64,000 bases of DNA from Sorangium cellulosum So0157-2 (GTDB lineage: Bacteria > Myxococcota_A > Polyangia > Polyangiales > Polyangiaceae): positions 12,690,501 to 12,754,500 of the forward strand of contig NC_021658.1 in assembly GCF_000418325.1 (NCBI RefSeq), read 5' to 3'. The position numbers and the translations under genes are program-made. This document shows positions 36,894 through 45,499 of the stretch, piece by piece. Every line of letters starts with the position of its first letter. The stretch's first letter is position 1. The notes below the pieces were generated by a model. That model was not told the origin of the DNA, did no database searches, and saw only the letters and a list, made by a program, of their open reading frames with translations.

Positions 36894-37014
36894 GCGCGGG
36901 CCCCGGCGCCCCGCTCGCGCCGCGCCGCGGCACGGGCGGCCGGGCGCCGCCCACGCGGGCGGACGCGGAGGAGAGGCGGTATCCAGAGAGATGCTCCACA
37001 GCAAACCGGGAACG

Positions 37015-38250
37015 ATGAGAACCAGCCACGCGTCCACCGCCCTCGCTCTCCTGCTCGTCGCGGCGAGCCAGAGCGGCTGTCCGGTCCACGAGGAGACCGG
37101 CGAAGCGGTCTTCGATCGGACGAAGCTGCACACGATCGCGATCACCGTCGACGCGGCCCACCTGGAGCAGCTCGCCACGGATCTCGAGGACCGCGTGCCG
37201 TGCACGCTGACCTACGACGGCGAGGTCATCGAGGGCGCCGGGATCCGGCAGAAGGGCAATGACATCAAGGATCTCGAGAAGAAGCCGAGCTTCAGCGTCA
37301 AGATCGACCAGTTCGACGAGCAGGCGGAGCTCGACGGGGTCAAGAAGCTCTTGTTGAACAGCGCCAAGCAGGACTCGAGCTTCCTGCGCGAGCAGCTCGG
37401 GGGGGACATGCACGAGCGCGCCGGGGTGCCCGCCGCGCGCACCGCGCACGCGGTGCTGAGCCTGAACGGCGTCGACAAGGGCATCTACGTCGTCACCGAG
37501 GCCATCGACAAGCGGTTCCTGAGGCGCCATTTCGGCGAGAAGAACGACGAAGGGGCGCTCTACGAGGGGCCGTGCTGCGGCGATTTCGTCGACGACCTCG
37601 GCGCCGCGGAGCTCGACGGCGGGGAAGACCCGGGCGCGGCCGCGCTCCGCGCGCTCGCCGACGCCATCCGGGACACGCCGGACGAGGCGCTGGCGGCGGA
37701 GGTGAGCGAGCACCTCGACCTCGATCGCTTCATCACGAGCTTCGCCCTCGAGGCGCTCCTCGGCCACTGGGACGGCTACGCGTACCGCGCGAACAACTAT
37801 TACCTGTACGAGAACCCGGTCGACGGGCGCTTCGTGTTCCTCCCCCACGGGATGGACCGCATCCTGGACGACCCGCGCTTCGACACCGAGACCGCGCCCG
37901 TCGCCGTGCTCCCGCGCCGGATCCGCGAGATCCCTGCGCTCGACGCGCGGTTCCGCGCCGAGCTCGCCCGCATCGCGAGCGCGGCGTGGGACGAGGGCGC
38001 CGCGCTCGCGACCATCGATCGGGTGGCGCAGCTGATCAACACGGCCAGCGCCGGCGCGGAGACCCGGGAGGATCTGGTCGAGTTCAACGCGAACGCGAGC
38101 GCGATCCGGGACGCCCTGAAGCTGCGCAGCACGCTGATCGATCCCGCGATCGTGTGCGGCGACGGCGATGTCGGAGGCCTCGAGACGTGCGATGACGGCA
38201 ACACGGCGGCCGGCGACGGGTGCAGCGCGGCGTGCCGCGTCGAGCCCTGA
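37015..38250 (+). CDS. CotH-family kinase-like lipoprotein with DUF4215 tail
   Basis: The 411-residue protein has a lipoprotein signal ('LALLLVAASQSGC', Cys22). It carries a CotH domain (about 35-350) with 'TLTYDGEVIEGAGIRQKGN', 'KLLLNSAKQDSSFLREQLGGDMHERAGVPAARTAHAVLSLNG' and 'FVFLPHGMDRILDD', the metal/ATP-site Asp region. CotH proteins are atypical protein kinases of spore coats and secreted proteins. The C-terminus is a myxobacterial Cys-rich DUF4215 motif ('ETCDDGNTAAGDGCSAAC'). The start at 37015 is chosen for the signal peptide; an upstream ATG at 36991 is possible. It closes the DUF4956/HlyD cluster. Confidence 0.88.
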   Translation: MRTSHASTALALLLVAASQSGCPVHEETGEAVFDRTKLHTIAITVDAAHLEQLATDLEDRVPCTLTYDGEVIEGAGIRQKGNDIKDLEKKPSFSVKIDQFDEQAELDGVKKLLLNSAKQDSSFLREQLGGDMHERAGVPAARTAHAVLSLNGVDKGIYVVTEAIDKRFLRRHFGEKNDEGALYEGPCCGDFVDDLGAAELDGGEDPGAAALRALADAIRDTPDEALAAEVSEHLDLDRFITSFALEALLGHWDGYAYRANNYYLYENPVDGRFVFLPHGMDRILDDPRFDTETAPVAVLPRRIREIPALDARFRAELARIASAAWDEGAALATIDRVAQLINTASAGAETREDLVEFNANASAIRDALKLRSTLIDPAIVCGDGDVGGLETCDDGNTAAGDGCSAACRVEP

Positions 38251-38574
38251 CCGCCGGCGACCCTCCCTTCTGCTGCACGGCGTCGAGCGCCGTGACCGAG
38301 CTCAACCGTCGTGTTGCGCAAGCCGCTGCCGGAGCCCGCGAACGCTTGCGGGATGGCGCAAAGACCCGCAGACGTCCTGACCTGACGGAGCGCCTCCGGC
38401 GCCGCTGAACCGCAAATTCCCGACGCCTCCGCTCGGCCCTACCGCGGCATGCGCGATGCTGCAGGCGGAGCCCGGCGCGCAAGGGGCCATGGGGCCGCCC
38501 TGGAGCTCTGCTGTCAGCAGAGCTCGCCGCGCCCGCGATGATGTTGCCGAACGTCACCAGGGAGAAGGTGCACC
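38251..38574. other. Intergenic region, no gene seen
   Basis: This 324-bp gap follows the CotH gene. A small GGCGTCGAGCGCC inverted repeat (38281-38293) just after the stop may be part of a terminator. A GGGAGAAGG ribosome-binding site precedes the next start. Nothing else was recognised. Confidence 0.4.
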
Positions 38575-39492
38575 ATGCGAAGCTTATTCCACTCTCGCGC
38601 GAGTAGAACGCTCCTCATGGCGCTCGTCGCCGCGACGCCGGCGTGCGACGGGGGCGCGGAGGACGCCGCGGCGAAGGAGGCCGCGGAGACAGGGGCCATC
38701 CGTGCGGCGCTCACGGTCGGAGGCCTGCGTCACGATGTCGTCGCGGTCCACTACAAGCTCGTTGCCGTGGACGCCACCTGCGGTGATGCGGCCATCGCGG
38801 AGACCACGAGCGCGCTGGAAGAGGAGGCGCTCCCCGAGCTCGCGCCGCCTCCCGGGTCCAGGGTCCACGCGGGGGCCGACGGCCTGTTCGTGGTGCCGCC
38901 CGGCGTCTACCGCGTCTGCGCGACACCACTGAGCAGCGACGGCATCCAGAACCAGGGCGAGACCGGCGTCGACTGCGGGGGCCCGTGCGCGCCGTGCGGC
39001 GGCGTCTCGGTCTACAGCTTCGTCGACACGCCGGCGGACGACGTGGGCATCAAATCGCTCTACGACTTCTTCTCGAGCCTCGGCAGCGTGAGCTCGAGCC
39101 AGCACATCCTGTTCGAGATCGTCACGAACGAGGGCGCGACCGCCTGGTGCTCCGAGAACGCCGCCTTCTACGTCGACACCTACGTCGCGCAGGCGAACGA
39201 GGGCGGCGGCAGTTTCCAGTCGGGCCCCTGGAACAAGTACTGGCGCGTGGCCGACGGCCCCTGGTCAGGACCGGACACGGGGCAATACTGGAACTACTAC
39301 GCCGCGAGCTGCGACGAGAGCCCGTACTCGTGGTGCGCCGAGTGGGACCTGGGAGGCTACCGCTGGGCGGTGATGCCCCATCACACCGTGACCAACGGCG
39401 AGAGCTACTTCGACTGGAGCTATTCGAACGGCGAGAACTGGGTGGTCACCATCGCGGTCGGCGATGACCGCCTGTCGACCTGCGGGTTCTAG
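38575..39492 (+). CDS. Hypothetical secreted lipoprotein
   Basis: The 305-residue product has lipobox 'VAATPAC' (Cys24). It then contains 'DGIQNQGETGVDCGGPCAPC', a short Cys motif common in myxobacterial surface proteins. The remainder is aromatic-rich and beta-rich ('NKYWRVADGPWSGPDTGQYWNYYAASCDESPYSWCAEWDLGGYRWAVM'). The many Trp/Tyr residues suggest a carbohydrate-binding surface, but no known module is identified. The ATG follows GGGAGAAGG. Confidence 0.75.
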   Translation: MRSLFHSRASRTLLMALVAATPACDGGAEDAAAKEAAETGAIRAALTVGGLRHDVVAVHYKLVAVDATCGDAAIAETTSALEEEALPELAPPPGSRVHAGADGLFVVPPGVYRVCATPLSSDGIQNQGETGVDCGGPCAPCGGVSVYSFVDTPADDVGIKSLYDFFSSLGSVSSSQHILFEIVTNEGATAWCSENAAFYVDTYVAQANEGGGSFQSGPWNKYWRVADGPWSGPDTGQYWNYYAASCDESPYSWCAEWDLGGYRWAVMPHHTVTNGESYFDWSYSNGENWVVTIAVGDDRLSTCGF

Positions 39493-39675
39493 CTTCGCCT
39501 GCCAGGAGACCGGCGCTCCCGGCGCTGTCGCGATCGGATGACGGTTTGTCGCGATCGGACTGGCGTGAGCGGGACCGCGGCCGCAGATCGGGTGCAGGCG
39601 GACCGGGCACGCCCTTGGTGTCACGGCGTTCCGTCCCGTCCTCGACCTCCACGAACCGTCCCAGGAGAAAGCCCT

Positions 39676-40647
39676 ATGTCTCAATCGGTCCAGCAGACCA
39701 ACCCCCCCGCACACCAGGAGGCCATGACACAAGCACAGATCGAGGAGGTCCTGCAGACCATCGCAGACAGCTTCCGTGTGTCGTTGCGCTCGCCGATCTT
39801 GCATTCGCCGACAGAGCACGCCTTGACCTACGAGGACGTCACCTTCCCGTCGCAGGACGGCGTGCCGCTCGAAGGCTGGTTCATCCCGGCGTCCGGCTCC
39901 GACAAGATCATCATCGCGAACCACCCGCGCTGGTTCAGCCGTTCCGGGCTTCCGTCACATCTGGAGCCTTGGAAATCGCTCGGCGCCGCGACCGGCAACG
40001 ATTTCGAGGTCAACCTCGTACCGGACTACAAGATCCTCCACGACGCCGGCTACAACGTGCTCGCCTACGACCTGCGCAACTTCGGGCACAGCGGCGCGGC
40101 CAACGGCGGGATCTTCACCGTGGGGCGCTTCGAGGCCCGCGACGTCATCGGCTCGCTGAGCTACGTGCGCAGCCGCCGGGACCTGCGCGACATGACCATC
40201 GGTCTGTTCAGCCGCTGCGTGGGCTGCAATGCCACCATGTTCGCCATGACGAAGCACCCCGAAGCGTTCGAGGGTGTCCGCTGCATGGTCTCGCCGCAGC
40301 CGCTCTCCTGCCGCGTCGCGCTCGAGCGGGCGCTGGCGCGGCTCGGAGTTCCGGCCCACTACATCGACGACCTGGAGGAGCGCATCAGGCTCCACACGAG
40401 CTTCAAGCTGGACGACCTCTCGCCAGTCCCGTGGGCGAAGAACGTCATGATCCCGACGCTGCTGTACCAGGTCCGCGACGATCCGTATACTAGGCCGGAT
40501 GACGTCCAGGCGATGTACGACAACATCCCGATCGACGAGAAGAGGCTGTTCTGGATCGAAGGGACCACGCGGCGGTGGGACGGATACACCTACTTCGCGA
40601 AGGACCCGAGACTGATGCTCGAATGGTTCGGCACGTACATGAAGTGA
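39676..40647 (+). CDS. Alpha/beta hydrolase with probable Cys nucleophile
   Basis: The 323-residue hydrolase of the cytosolic alpha/beta fold starts after AGGAGA. The strand and oxyanion region is 'KIIIANHPRW', and 'YDLRNFGHSGA' matches the usual D-x-R-x-x-G-x-S motif of the family. The nucleophile elbow reads G-L-F-S-R-C-V-G, so the Sm-x-Nuc-x-Sm position is Cys181 instead of Ser, as in dienelactone hydrolases. A late 'TLLYQVRDDPYTRPDD' holds the likely acid residue. The catalytic His is not obvious; candidates in the last 60 residues are lacking, so activity may be altered. The substrate is unknown. Confidence 0.82.
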   Translation: MSQSVQQTNPPAHQEAMTQAQIEEVLQTIADSFRVSLRSPILHSPTEHALTYEDVTFPSQDGVPLEGWFIPASGSDKIIIANHPRWFSRSGLPSHLEPWKSLGAATGNDFEVNLVPDYKILHDAGYNVLAYDLRNFGHSGAANGGIFTVGRFEARDVIGSLSYVRSRRDLRDMTIGLFSRCVGCNATMFAMTKHPEAFEGVRCMVSPQPLSCRVALERALARLGVPAHYIDDLEERIRLHTSFKLDDLSPVPWAKNVMIPTLLYQVRDDPYTRPDDVQAMYDNIPIDEKRLFWIEGTTRRWDGYTYFAKDPRLMLEWFGTYMK

Positions 40648-40866
40648 CGGCACCGGCTCGAACCTCACGAGCAGCAAGGGTCCGGTCGCGACGCCCCGGG
40701 CCGCGGAGGCTTCCCATGGGAGGGGACGACGCCGCTGCGCTGGCGTCGCGCGGCGTCCGAGGCGGTGCCGCGCGAGCTCTAACGGCTGCTCGCGCCGCGC
40801 TCCCGGCTCAGCCCGGCCGCGCGCGGCCCGGGTGAGGCTCCGCCGCCCCCGTGCTATGGGGCCGCC

Positions 40867-41547
40867 ATGCCGAACGCCGCCGGCGACATCGACGTGGAGG
40901 CGCTCAACGACCGCCTCGCCCGGGAGCACCCGATCGACGACTACTACGACCGCGCCCCGCTGCCGATCCGGCTCATCGAGCGCGAGCGGCTCGCCATCAT
41001 CCGCGGCATGCTCGGCGACTGCGCGGGCCTCGACCTCGCCGAGGTCGGCTCCGGCGGCGGCCACGTGCTGCGCATGTTCCCGCGGGCGCGCATCACGGCC
41101 ATCGACGTCTCCGACGTCTTCCTCGACACCGCCCGCAAGAACCTCGCGGGCTACGACGCCCGCTTCCTCAAGGGCGAGGTCGACAAGCTCGACCTCCCCG
41201 CCGCGAGCTTCGACCGCATCATCTGCACCGAGGTCCTGGAGCACACGGTCGACCCCGCCGCCGTCCTCGCGGCCATCGCCCGCCTCCTGCGCCCCGCCGG
41301 CGTCGCCGCGATCACGGTCCCGAACGACCCGCTCATCGCGCGGCTGAAGGGCGTCGTCCGCCGCACGCCCGTCGGCTACCTCCTGCGCGACCGCATCCAG
41401 TGGGGCGGCGACGTCTACCACCTGCACCAGTGGACGCCGGACGAGTTCGGCCGCCTCCTCGAGCGCCACTTCCGCGTGACCGAGCGCCGCGCGGCGCCCC
41501 ACGGCGCCCTGCCGATCCGCGCCTGCTTCCGCTGCGTCCCCCGGTGA
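40867..41547 (+). CDS. Class I SAM-dependent methyltransferase
   Basis: The 226-residue methyltransferase has motif I 'LAEVGSGGGHVLRMF', the acidic 'ITAIDVSDVF' ribose-binding strand and the 'FDRIICTEVLEHTVDPAAVLAAIARLLRPAGVAAITVPND' block of methyltransferase 11/UbiE-like enzymes. It lies 81 bp before the glycosyltransferase/ligase fusion in the same orientation, so it may modify the same product. A C-terminal region with Cys residues ('RACFRCVPR') has no assigned role. The acceptor is unknown. Confidence 0.9.
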   Translation: MPNAAGDIDVEALNDRLAREHPIDDYYDRAPLPIRLIERERLAIIRGMLGDCAGLDLAEVGSGGGHVLRMFPRARITAIDVSDVFLDTARKNLAGYDARFLKGEVDKLDLPAASFDRIICTEVLEHTVDPAAVLAAIARLLRPAGVAAITVPNDPLIARLKGVVRRTPVGYLLRDRIQWGGDVYHLHQWTPDEFGRLLERHFRVTERRAAPHGALPIRACFRCVPR

Positions 41548-41628
41548 CCTCCGCCGTGCACCCGGACCGCCCCGAGCGCCCGTCGCCCCGCCGCGGCCCC
41601 CCCTTCCAGGCAAGATAGGCGAACCACC

Positions 41629-43875
41629 ATGTCCGACCCCCAGCCCGAGCCTGCTCCGGAGACCCCGATCGAGCTCTCCGTCATCGTGCCGTGTCTGAAC
41701 GAAGAGCTGAACATCCCCGAGCTCACCGAGCGCGTCCTCGGCGTCTTCCGCGAGGGCGCCCTCGCGGGGGAGCTCATCCTCGTCGACGACGGCTCGACCG
41801 ACGGCACCGCCACGACGATCCGCGCGCTCATGGCCGCGCACCCCGGGCTCGTCGTGGGGTGCTTCCACCCGCAGAACCGCGGCATCAGCGCGGCGTGGCG
41901 CTCCGGCGCGGCCGCCGCGCGCGGCAAGCTCGTCGCCATCATCGACGCCGATCTCCAGTACCAGCCCGAGGACCTGCTGCGCCTCCGGCGCGAGCTCTAC
42001 GAGCACAGCGTCGATGTCGTCCAGGGCTGGAGGAGCGCCGTCGGCCGGCGCAAGGACCGCCGTTACCACCTGAGCCGCGGGCTCAACACCCTGCTGAACA
42101 CCACCTTCGGGATGTCGCTCCAGGACAACAAGAGCGGCTTCGTGATGTGCGCGCGCGAGGTGTTCCAGGACCTCTTGACGTACAAGGGCAGCTATTTCTA
42201 CTGGCAGTCGTTCATCCTCGTCGCCGCCCACGCCAAGGGCTACTCGTACAAGGAGGTCGAGACGCTCTTCGAGCAGCGCCGGCAGGGCGTCTCCTTCCTC
42301 GACAAGGGGGCGGCCGGCGCCGTGGTGAAGTCGTTCTACGACCTCGGCAAGGCGATGTGGGAGTACCGCGTGGGCCGGCCCCCGGCGGACGTGGCCACGC
42401 AGTACCTCCGCCGCCACCCGGTGATCGACCGCTCGCCGGAGCGCGATCCGCTCACCACGGCGAAGTGGCGCGCGTACCTCGCCGCGTTCAACCACACCCA
42501 CTGGATGATCACGCGAGACGTCGAGCACTACTACGAGACGCTGCGCAAGACGCAGTGGCTCACGCCGGAGCAGACCCGCGAGCTCCAGGACGAGAAGCTG
42601 CGGCGGCTGCTCCGCCACTGCTACCGCAACGTGCCCTATTACCGCGCCCGCATGCAGGAGCTCAAGCTGCGGCCCGAGGACATCCGCGGCCAGGAGGACC
42701 TCCACAAGCTGCCGTTCCTCACCAAGGCGGATATCCGGCGCCACCTCTACTTCGACATCATGTCGGAGAACCACGACAAATCGCAGATCCTCAAGATCAC
42801 GACGAGCGGCTCCACGGGCGAGCCCTTCGTCTGCTACGCCGACCGGGCGCAGCTCGAGTTCCGCTGGGCGGCGACGCTCCGGGCGCAGGAGTGGACGGGC
42901 TACCGCTTCGGCGACCCGACGGTGCGGCTGTGGCACCAGACCCTCGGGATGACCCGGTGGCAGGCGGCCCGCGAGCGCGCGGACGCCATCCTGTCGAACC
43001 GGACGTTCATCCCCATCTTCGAGCTGTCCGACGACAACCTGGGCAAGATGATCGCGCGCATCGCCGAGGTGCAGCCGGTGCTCATGGACGGCTACGCCGA
43101 GGCGCTCGATTTCCTGGCGCACTACGCGAAGGGCACCGGCAAGGTCGCGGCCCGGCCGCGCGCGATCATGTCGAGCGCGCAGACGCTGCCGCTGCCGAGC
43201 CGCCGGCTCATCGAGGAGGCGTTCGGCTGCAAGGTCTTCGACAAGTACGGCAGCCGCGAGTTCTCGGGCATCGCCTACGAGTGCGACGCGCACGAGGGCC
43301 ACCACGTCGTGGCCGAGGGGTACATCGTCGAGATCCTCCGCGACGGGCGCCCGGCGGAGCCCGGGGAGATCGGAGAGGTGGTGATCACCGATCTCAACAA
43401 CTTCTGCATGCCCTTCGTCCGCTACCGCATCGGCGACCTCGCCGAGGCGATGGATCCGGCCGTGCCGTGCCCTTGCGGCCGCGGGGCGCCGCGCGTGGGC
43501 CGCATCGAGGGGCGGGTCCAGTCGATCATCCGGGGGACGGACGGGCGTTATCTGCCCGGCACGTTCTTCGCGCACTACCTCAAGGAGTTCGATTACGCCA
43601 TCAAGCGCTTTCAGGTGGTCCAGGAGGAGCGCGACGCCATCACGTTCCGCGTGGTCAAGGGCGGGCGGTTCTCGCAGCAGGTGCTGGACGAGGTGCTCGC
43701 CACGTTCCGCCGCTTCCTCGGCGAGCGGATGCGCATCCAGGTCGAGTTCGCCGACGACATCGCGCTCGTCCGCACGGGCAAGCACCTCGCGAGCGTCTCG
43801 CGCCTGAACGTCGATTTCCAGCGCGCCGCGCCGGCGGAGATCCTGTCGTCCGGCGCGGACGGCGCCGGCGGTTGA
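41629..43875 (+). CDS. Family-2 glycosyltransferase fused to PaaK/CapK-like adenylate-forming ligase
   Basis: The 748-residue two-enzyme fusion starts with residues 15-260, a GT-A glycosyltransferase of the dolichyl-phosphate mannosyltransferase type ('LSVIVPCLNEELNIPELTERVL', 'LILVDDGSTDGT', metal site 'IIDADLQYQ'). It has no C-terminal membrane spans. Residues about 290-735 resemble phenylacetate-CoA ligase/CapK ('RKTQWLTPEQTRELQDEKLRRLLRHCYRNVPYYRARM', ATP loop 'TTSGSTGEPF' near 390, 'FDKYGSREFSGIAYEC' near 538, 'RYRIGDLAE'). CapK-like ligases activate carboxylates in capsule and phenazine-type pathways. The fusion suggests coupled sugar transfer and acyl or amide attachment; substrates are unknown. 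It is followed 14 bp later by a DUF362 gene. Confidence 0.9.
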   Translation: MSDPQPEPAPETPIELSVIVPCLNEELNIPELTERVLGVFREGALAGELILVDDGSTDGTATTIRALMAAHPGLVVGCFHPQNRGISAAWRSGAAAARGKLVAIIDADLQYQPEDLLRLRRELYEHSVDVVQGWRSAVGRRKDRRYHLSRGLNTLLNTTFGMSLQDNKSGFVMCAREVFQDLLTYKGSYFYWQSFILVAAHAKGYSYKEVETLFEQRRQGVSFLDKGAAGAVVKSFYDLGKAMWEYRVGRPPADVATQYLRRHPVIDRSPERDPLTTAKWRAYLAAFNHTHWMITRDVEHYYETLRKTQWLTPEQTRELQDEKLRRLLRHCYRNVPYYRARMQELKLRPEDIRGQEDLHKLPFLTKADIRRHLYFDIMSENHDKSQILKITTSGSTGEPFVCYADRAQLEFRWAATLRAQEWTGYRFGDPTVRLWHQTLGMTRWQAARERADAILSNRTFIPIFELSDDNLGKMIARIAEVQPVLMDGYAEALDFLAHYAKGTGKVAARPRAIMSSAQTLPLPSRRLIEEAFGCKVFDKYGSREFSGIAYECDAHEGHHVVAEGYIVEILRDGRPAEPGEIGEVVITDLNNFCMPFVRYRIGDLAEAMDPAVPCPCGRGAPRVGRIEGRVQSIIRGTDGRYLPGTFFAHYLKEFDYAIKRFQVVQEERDAITFRVVKGGRFSQQVLDEVLATFRRFLGERMRIQVEFADDIALVRTGKHLASVSRLNVDFQRAAPAEILSSGADGAGG

Positions 43876-43889
43876 GAGGGGAGCTCCGG

Positions 43890-45305
43890 ATGGCACAGGC
43901 GATGGGCCGCGTGGTGACGGTATCGAGGCCGGGCCTCGGCTACGCCGACGGCGCCCCGTATGGCCCGCCGGGCCCGGTCTACGAGGCCGTCGAGGCGCTC
44001 TTCCGGCGGCTCGGCCTCGACGCGGCGCGCGCCGGCACGCCCGCGTGGAACCCGCTCGGCGACCTGATCGCGCCGGGCGACCGGGTCATCGTCAAGCCGA
44101 ACCTCGTCTCGTCGAAGAACCTGCACCAGAAGATCACGGGCGAGCGGCTCGCCGCCTCGAGCACGCACGGCTCGCTCCTCCGGCCGGTGCTCGACTATGC
44201 GCTCCGCGCCGCCGGCCCGCGCGGGCGGGTGCGCGTCGTCGACTCGCCGGTCGAGGGCTGCGAGGTCGAGAAGGTCGCCGGCCCTCTCGGCATCTTCGAC
44301 GTCATCGATCACCTGAAGTCCCAGGGCCACGACGTCGATTTCATCGACCTGCGTTATTTCCGGGTCGCGCCCGTGTTCGCGCTCGACGACGTGCGCCGCT
44401 TCGGCCGCTCGTGGAACCTCGGGCTGCTCCTCCGCCGCCCGCTGCCCGGCGATCCCCGGGGCTACCGCGTGGTCGATCTCGGCCGGGACAGCTTCTTCGC
44501 CGGCGCGGGCGCCCCGCGCCCCGGCGCGCTCCGCTTCCACCGCAGCCATTACGCGACGCCGGTGCCGCACCACACCGGGGAGCGGCACGAGTACAGCATT
44601 CCGCAGACGCTCCTCGACGCGGATGTCGTCATCAACCTGCCCAAGCTGAAGACGCACAAGAAGACCGGGGTCACGCTCTCGCTGAAGAGCGTGATCGGGT
44701 TGACCAACGAGAAGTACTGGCTCCCGCACTTCAGCGAGGGGGATCCGTCGGTGGGCGGCGACGAGTTCGATCGTCCCCAGGGCCTCGGCGAGGCGGTGGA
44801 GAACAAGCTGAGCCGGTTCCCGCTCCCGGGCGATCACTCGCTCGTCGCGCGCGCGCCGCGGCTCGGGACGCCGCCGAAGGTCATCGACGGGAGCTGGGAG
44901 GGGAACAACACGCTCTGGCGGACCATCCTGGATCTCAACCGCATCCTGTTCTTCGCCGACCGCGGCGGCGCGCTGCGCGGCGAGCCGCAGCGGCGGTATC
45001 TGACGATCGTGGACGGCATCGTCGCGGGCGAGGGCGAGGGGCCGCTCGGCGCGACGCCGGTGCGCGCGGGGCTCTTGATCGGCGGGTTCGACCCGAGCGT
45101 CGTCGACGCGATCGCGTCGCAGGTGATGGGCTTCGATCCGGCGCGGATACCGCTCGTCCGCGCGTCGCTCGGCGGGGTGCTGCTCCCCGGCGGCCGCCTC
45201 GACGAGGTCGAGCACATCGTCGATGGGCCCGCGCCGACCCACCGGTTCAAGCCGCCCCGGAGCTGGCCGTCGCTGCTCGCGGGCGTGGCCGGCGCGGCGG
45301 CGTGA
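43890..45305 (+). CDS. DUF362 domain protein
   Basis: The 471-residue protein has the DUF362 hallmarks 'DRVIVKPNLVSSKN', 'VRVVDSPVEGCE', 'DADVVINLPKLKTHKKTGVTLSLKSVIGL' and 'TIVDGIVAGEGEGPLGATPVRAGLLIGGFDPSVVDAIASQVMGFDP'. DUF362 proteins are often linked to Fe-S clusters, but the ferredoxin-type Cys clusters are absent here. The ATG follows GAGAGGGGAG, 14 bp after the glycosyltransferase/ligase gene, so the two are cotranscribed. DUF362 genes do occur in polysaccharide and glycan clusters. Function unknown. Confidence 0.88.
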   Translation: MAQAMGRVVTVSRPGLGYADGAPYGPPGPVYEAVEALFRRLGLDAARAGTPAWNPLGDLIAPGDRVIVKPNLVSSKNLHQKITGERLAASSTHGSLLRPVLDYALRAAGPRGRVRVVDSPVEGCEVEKVAGPLGIFDVIDHLKSQGHDVDFIDLRYFRVAPVFALDDVRRFGRSWNLGLLLRRPLPGDPRGYRVVDLGRDSFFAGAGAPRPGALRFHRSHYATPVPHHTGERHEYSIPQTLLDADVVINLPKLKTHKKTGVTLSLKSVIGLTNEKYWLPHFSEGDPSVGGDEFDRPQGLGEAVENKLSRFPLPGDHSLVARAPRLGTPPKVIDGSWEGNNTLWRTILDLNRILFFADRGGALRGEPQRRYLTIVDGIVAGEGEGPLGATPVRAGLLIGGFDPSVVDAIASQVMGFDPARIPLVRASLGGVLLPGGRLDEVEHIVDGPAPTHRFKPPRSWPSLLAGVAGAAA

Positions 45306-45499
45306 TCCAGAGTTTTCGCGCGTTCGGTTAGAGCACCGCGCTCCCCGACTCGGCATCGCCGGCACGAAAGCCACGCTTGGTCGATGGCTGCTCGCCCCGG
45401 AGGGGGCGTCGGCACGCTTGGCATGCCGGTTGCCGTTGGCGAGCCTCGGCTCTCCCCCATCGAGTGGCACATTCTGACCGGGAGAGCGGGAGGCATGAC

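Noticed and set aside
39955..43896. 1,313-codon minus-strand frame across the hydrolase, methyltransferase and GT2-ligase genes
   Set aside because: It runs antisense through three well-supported genes and shows no recognisable domains.
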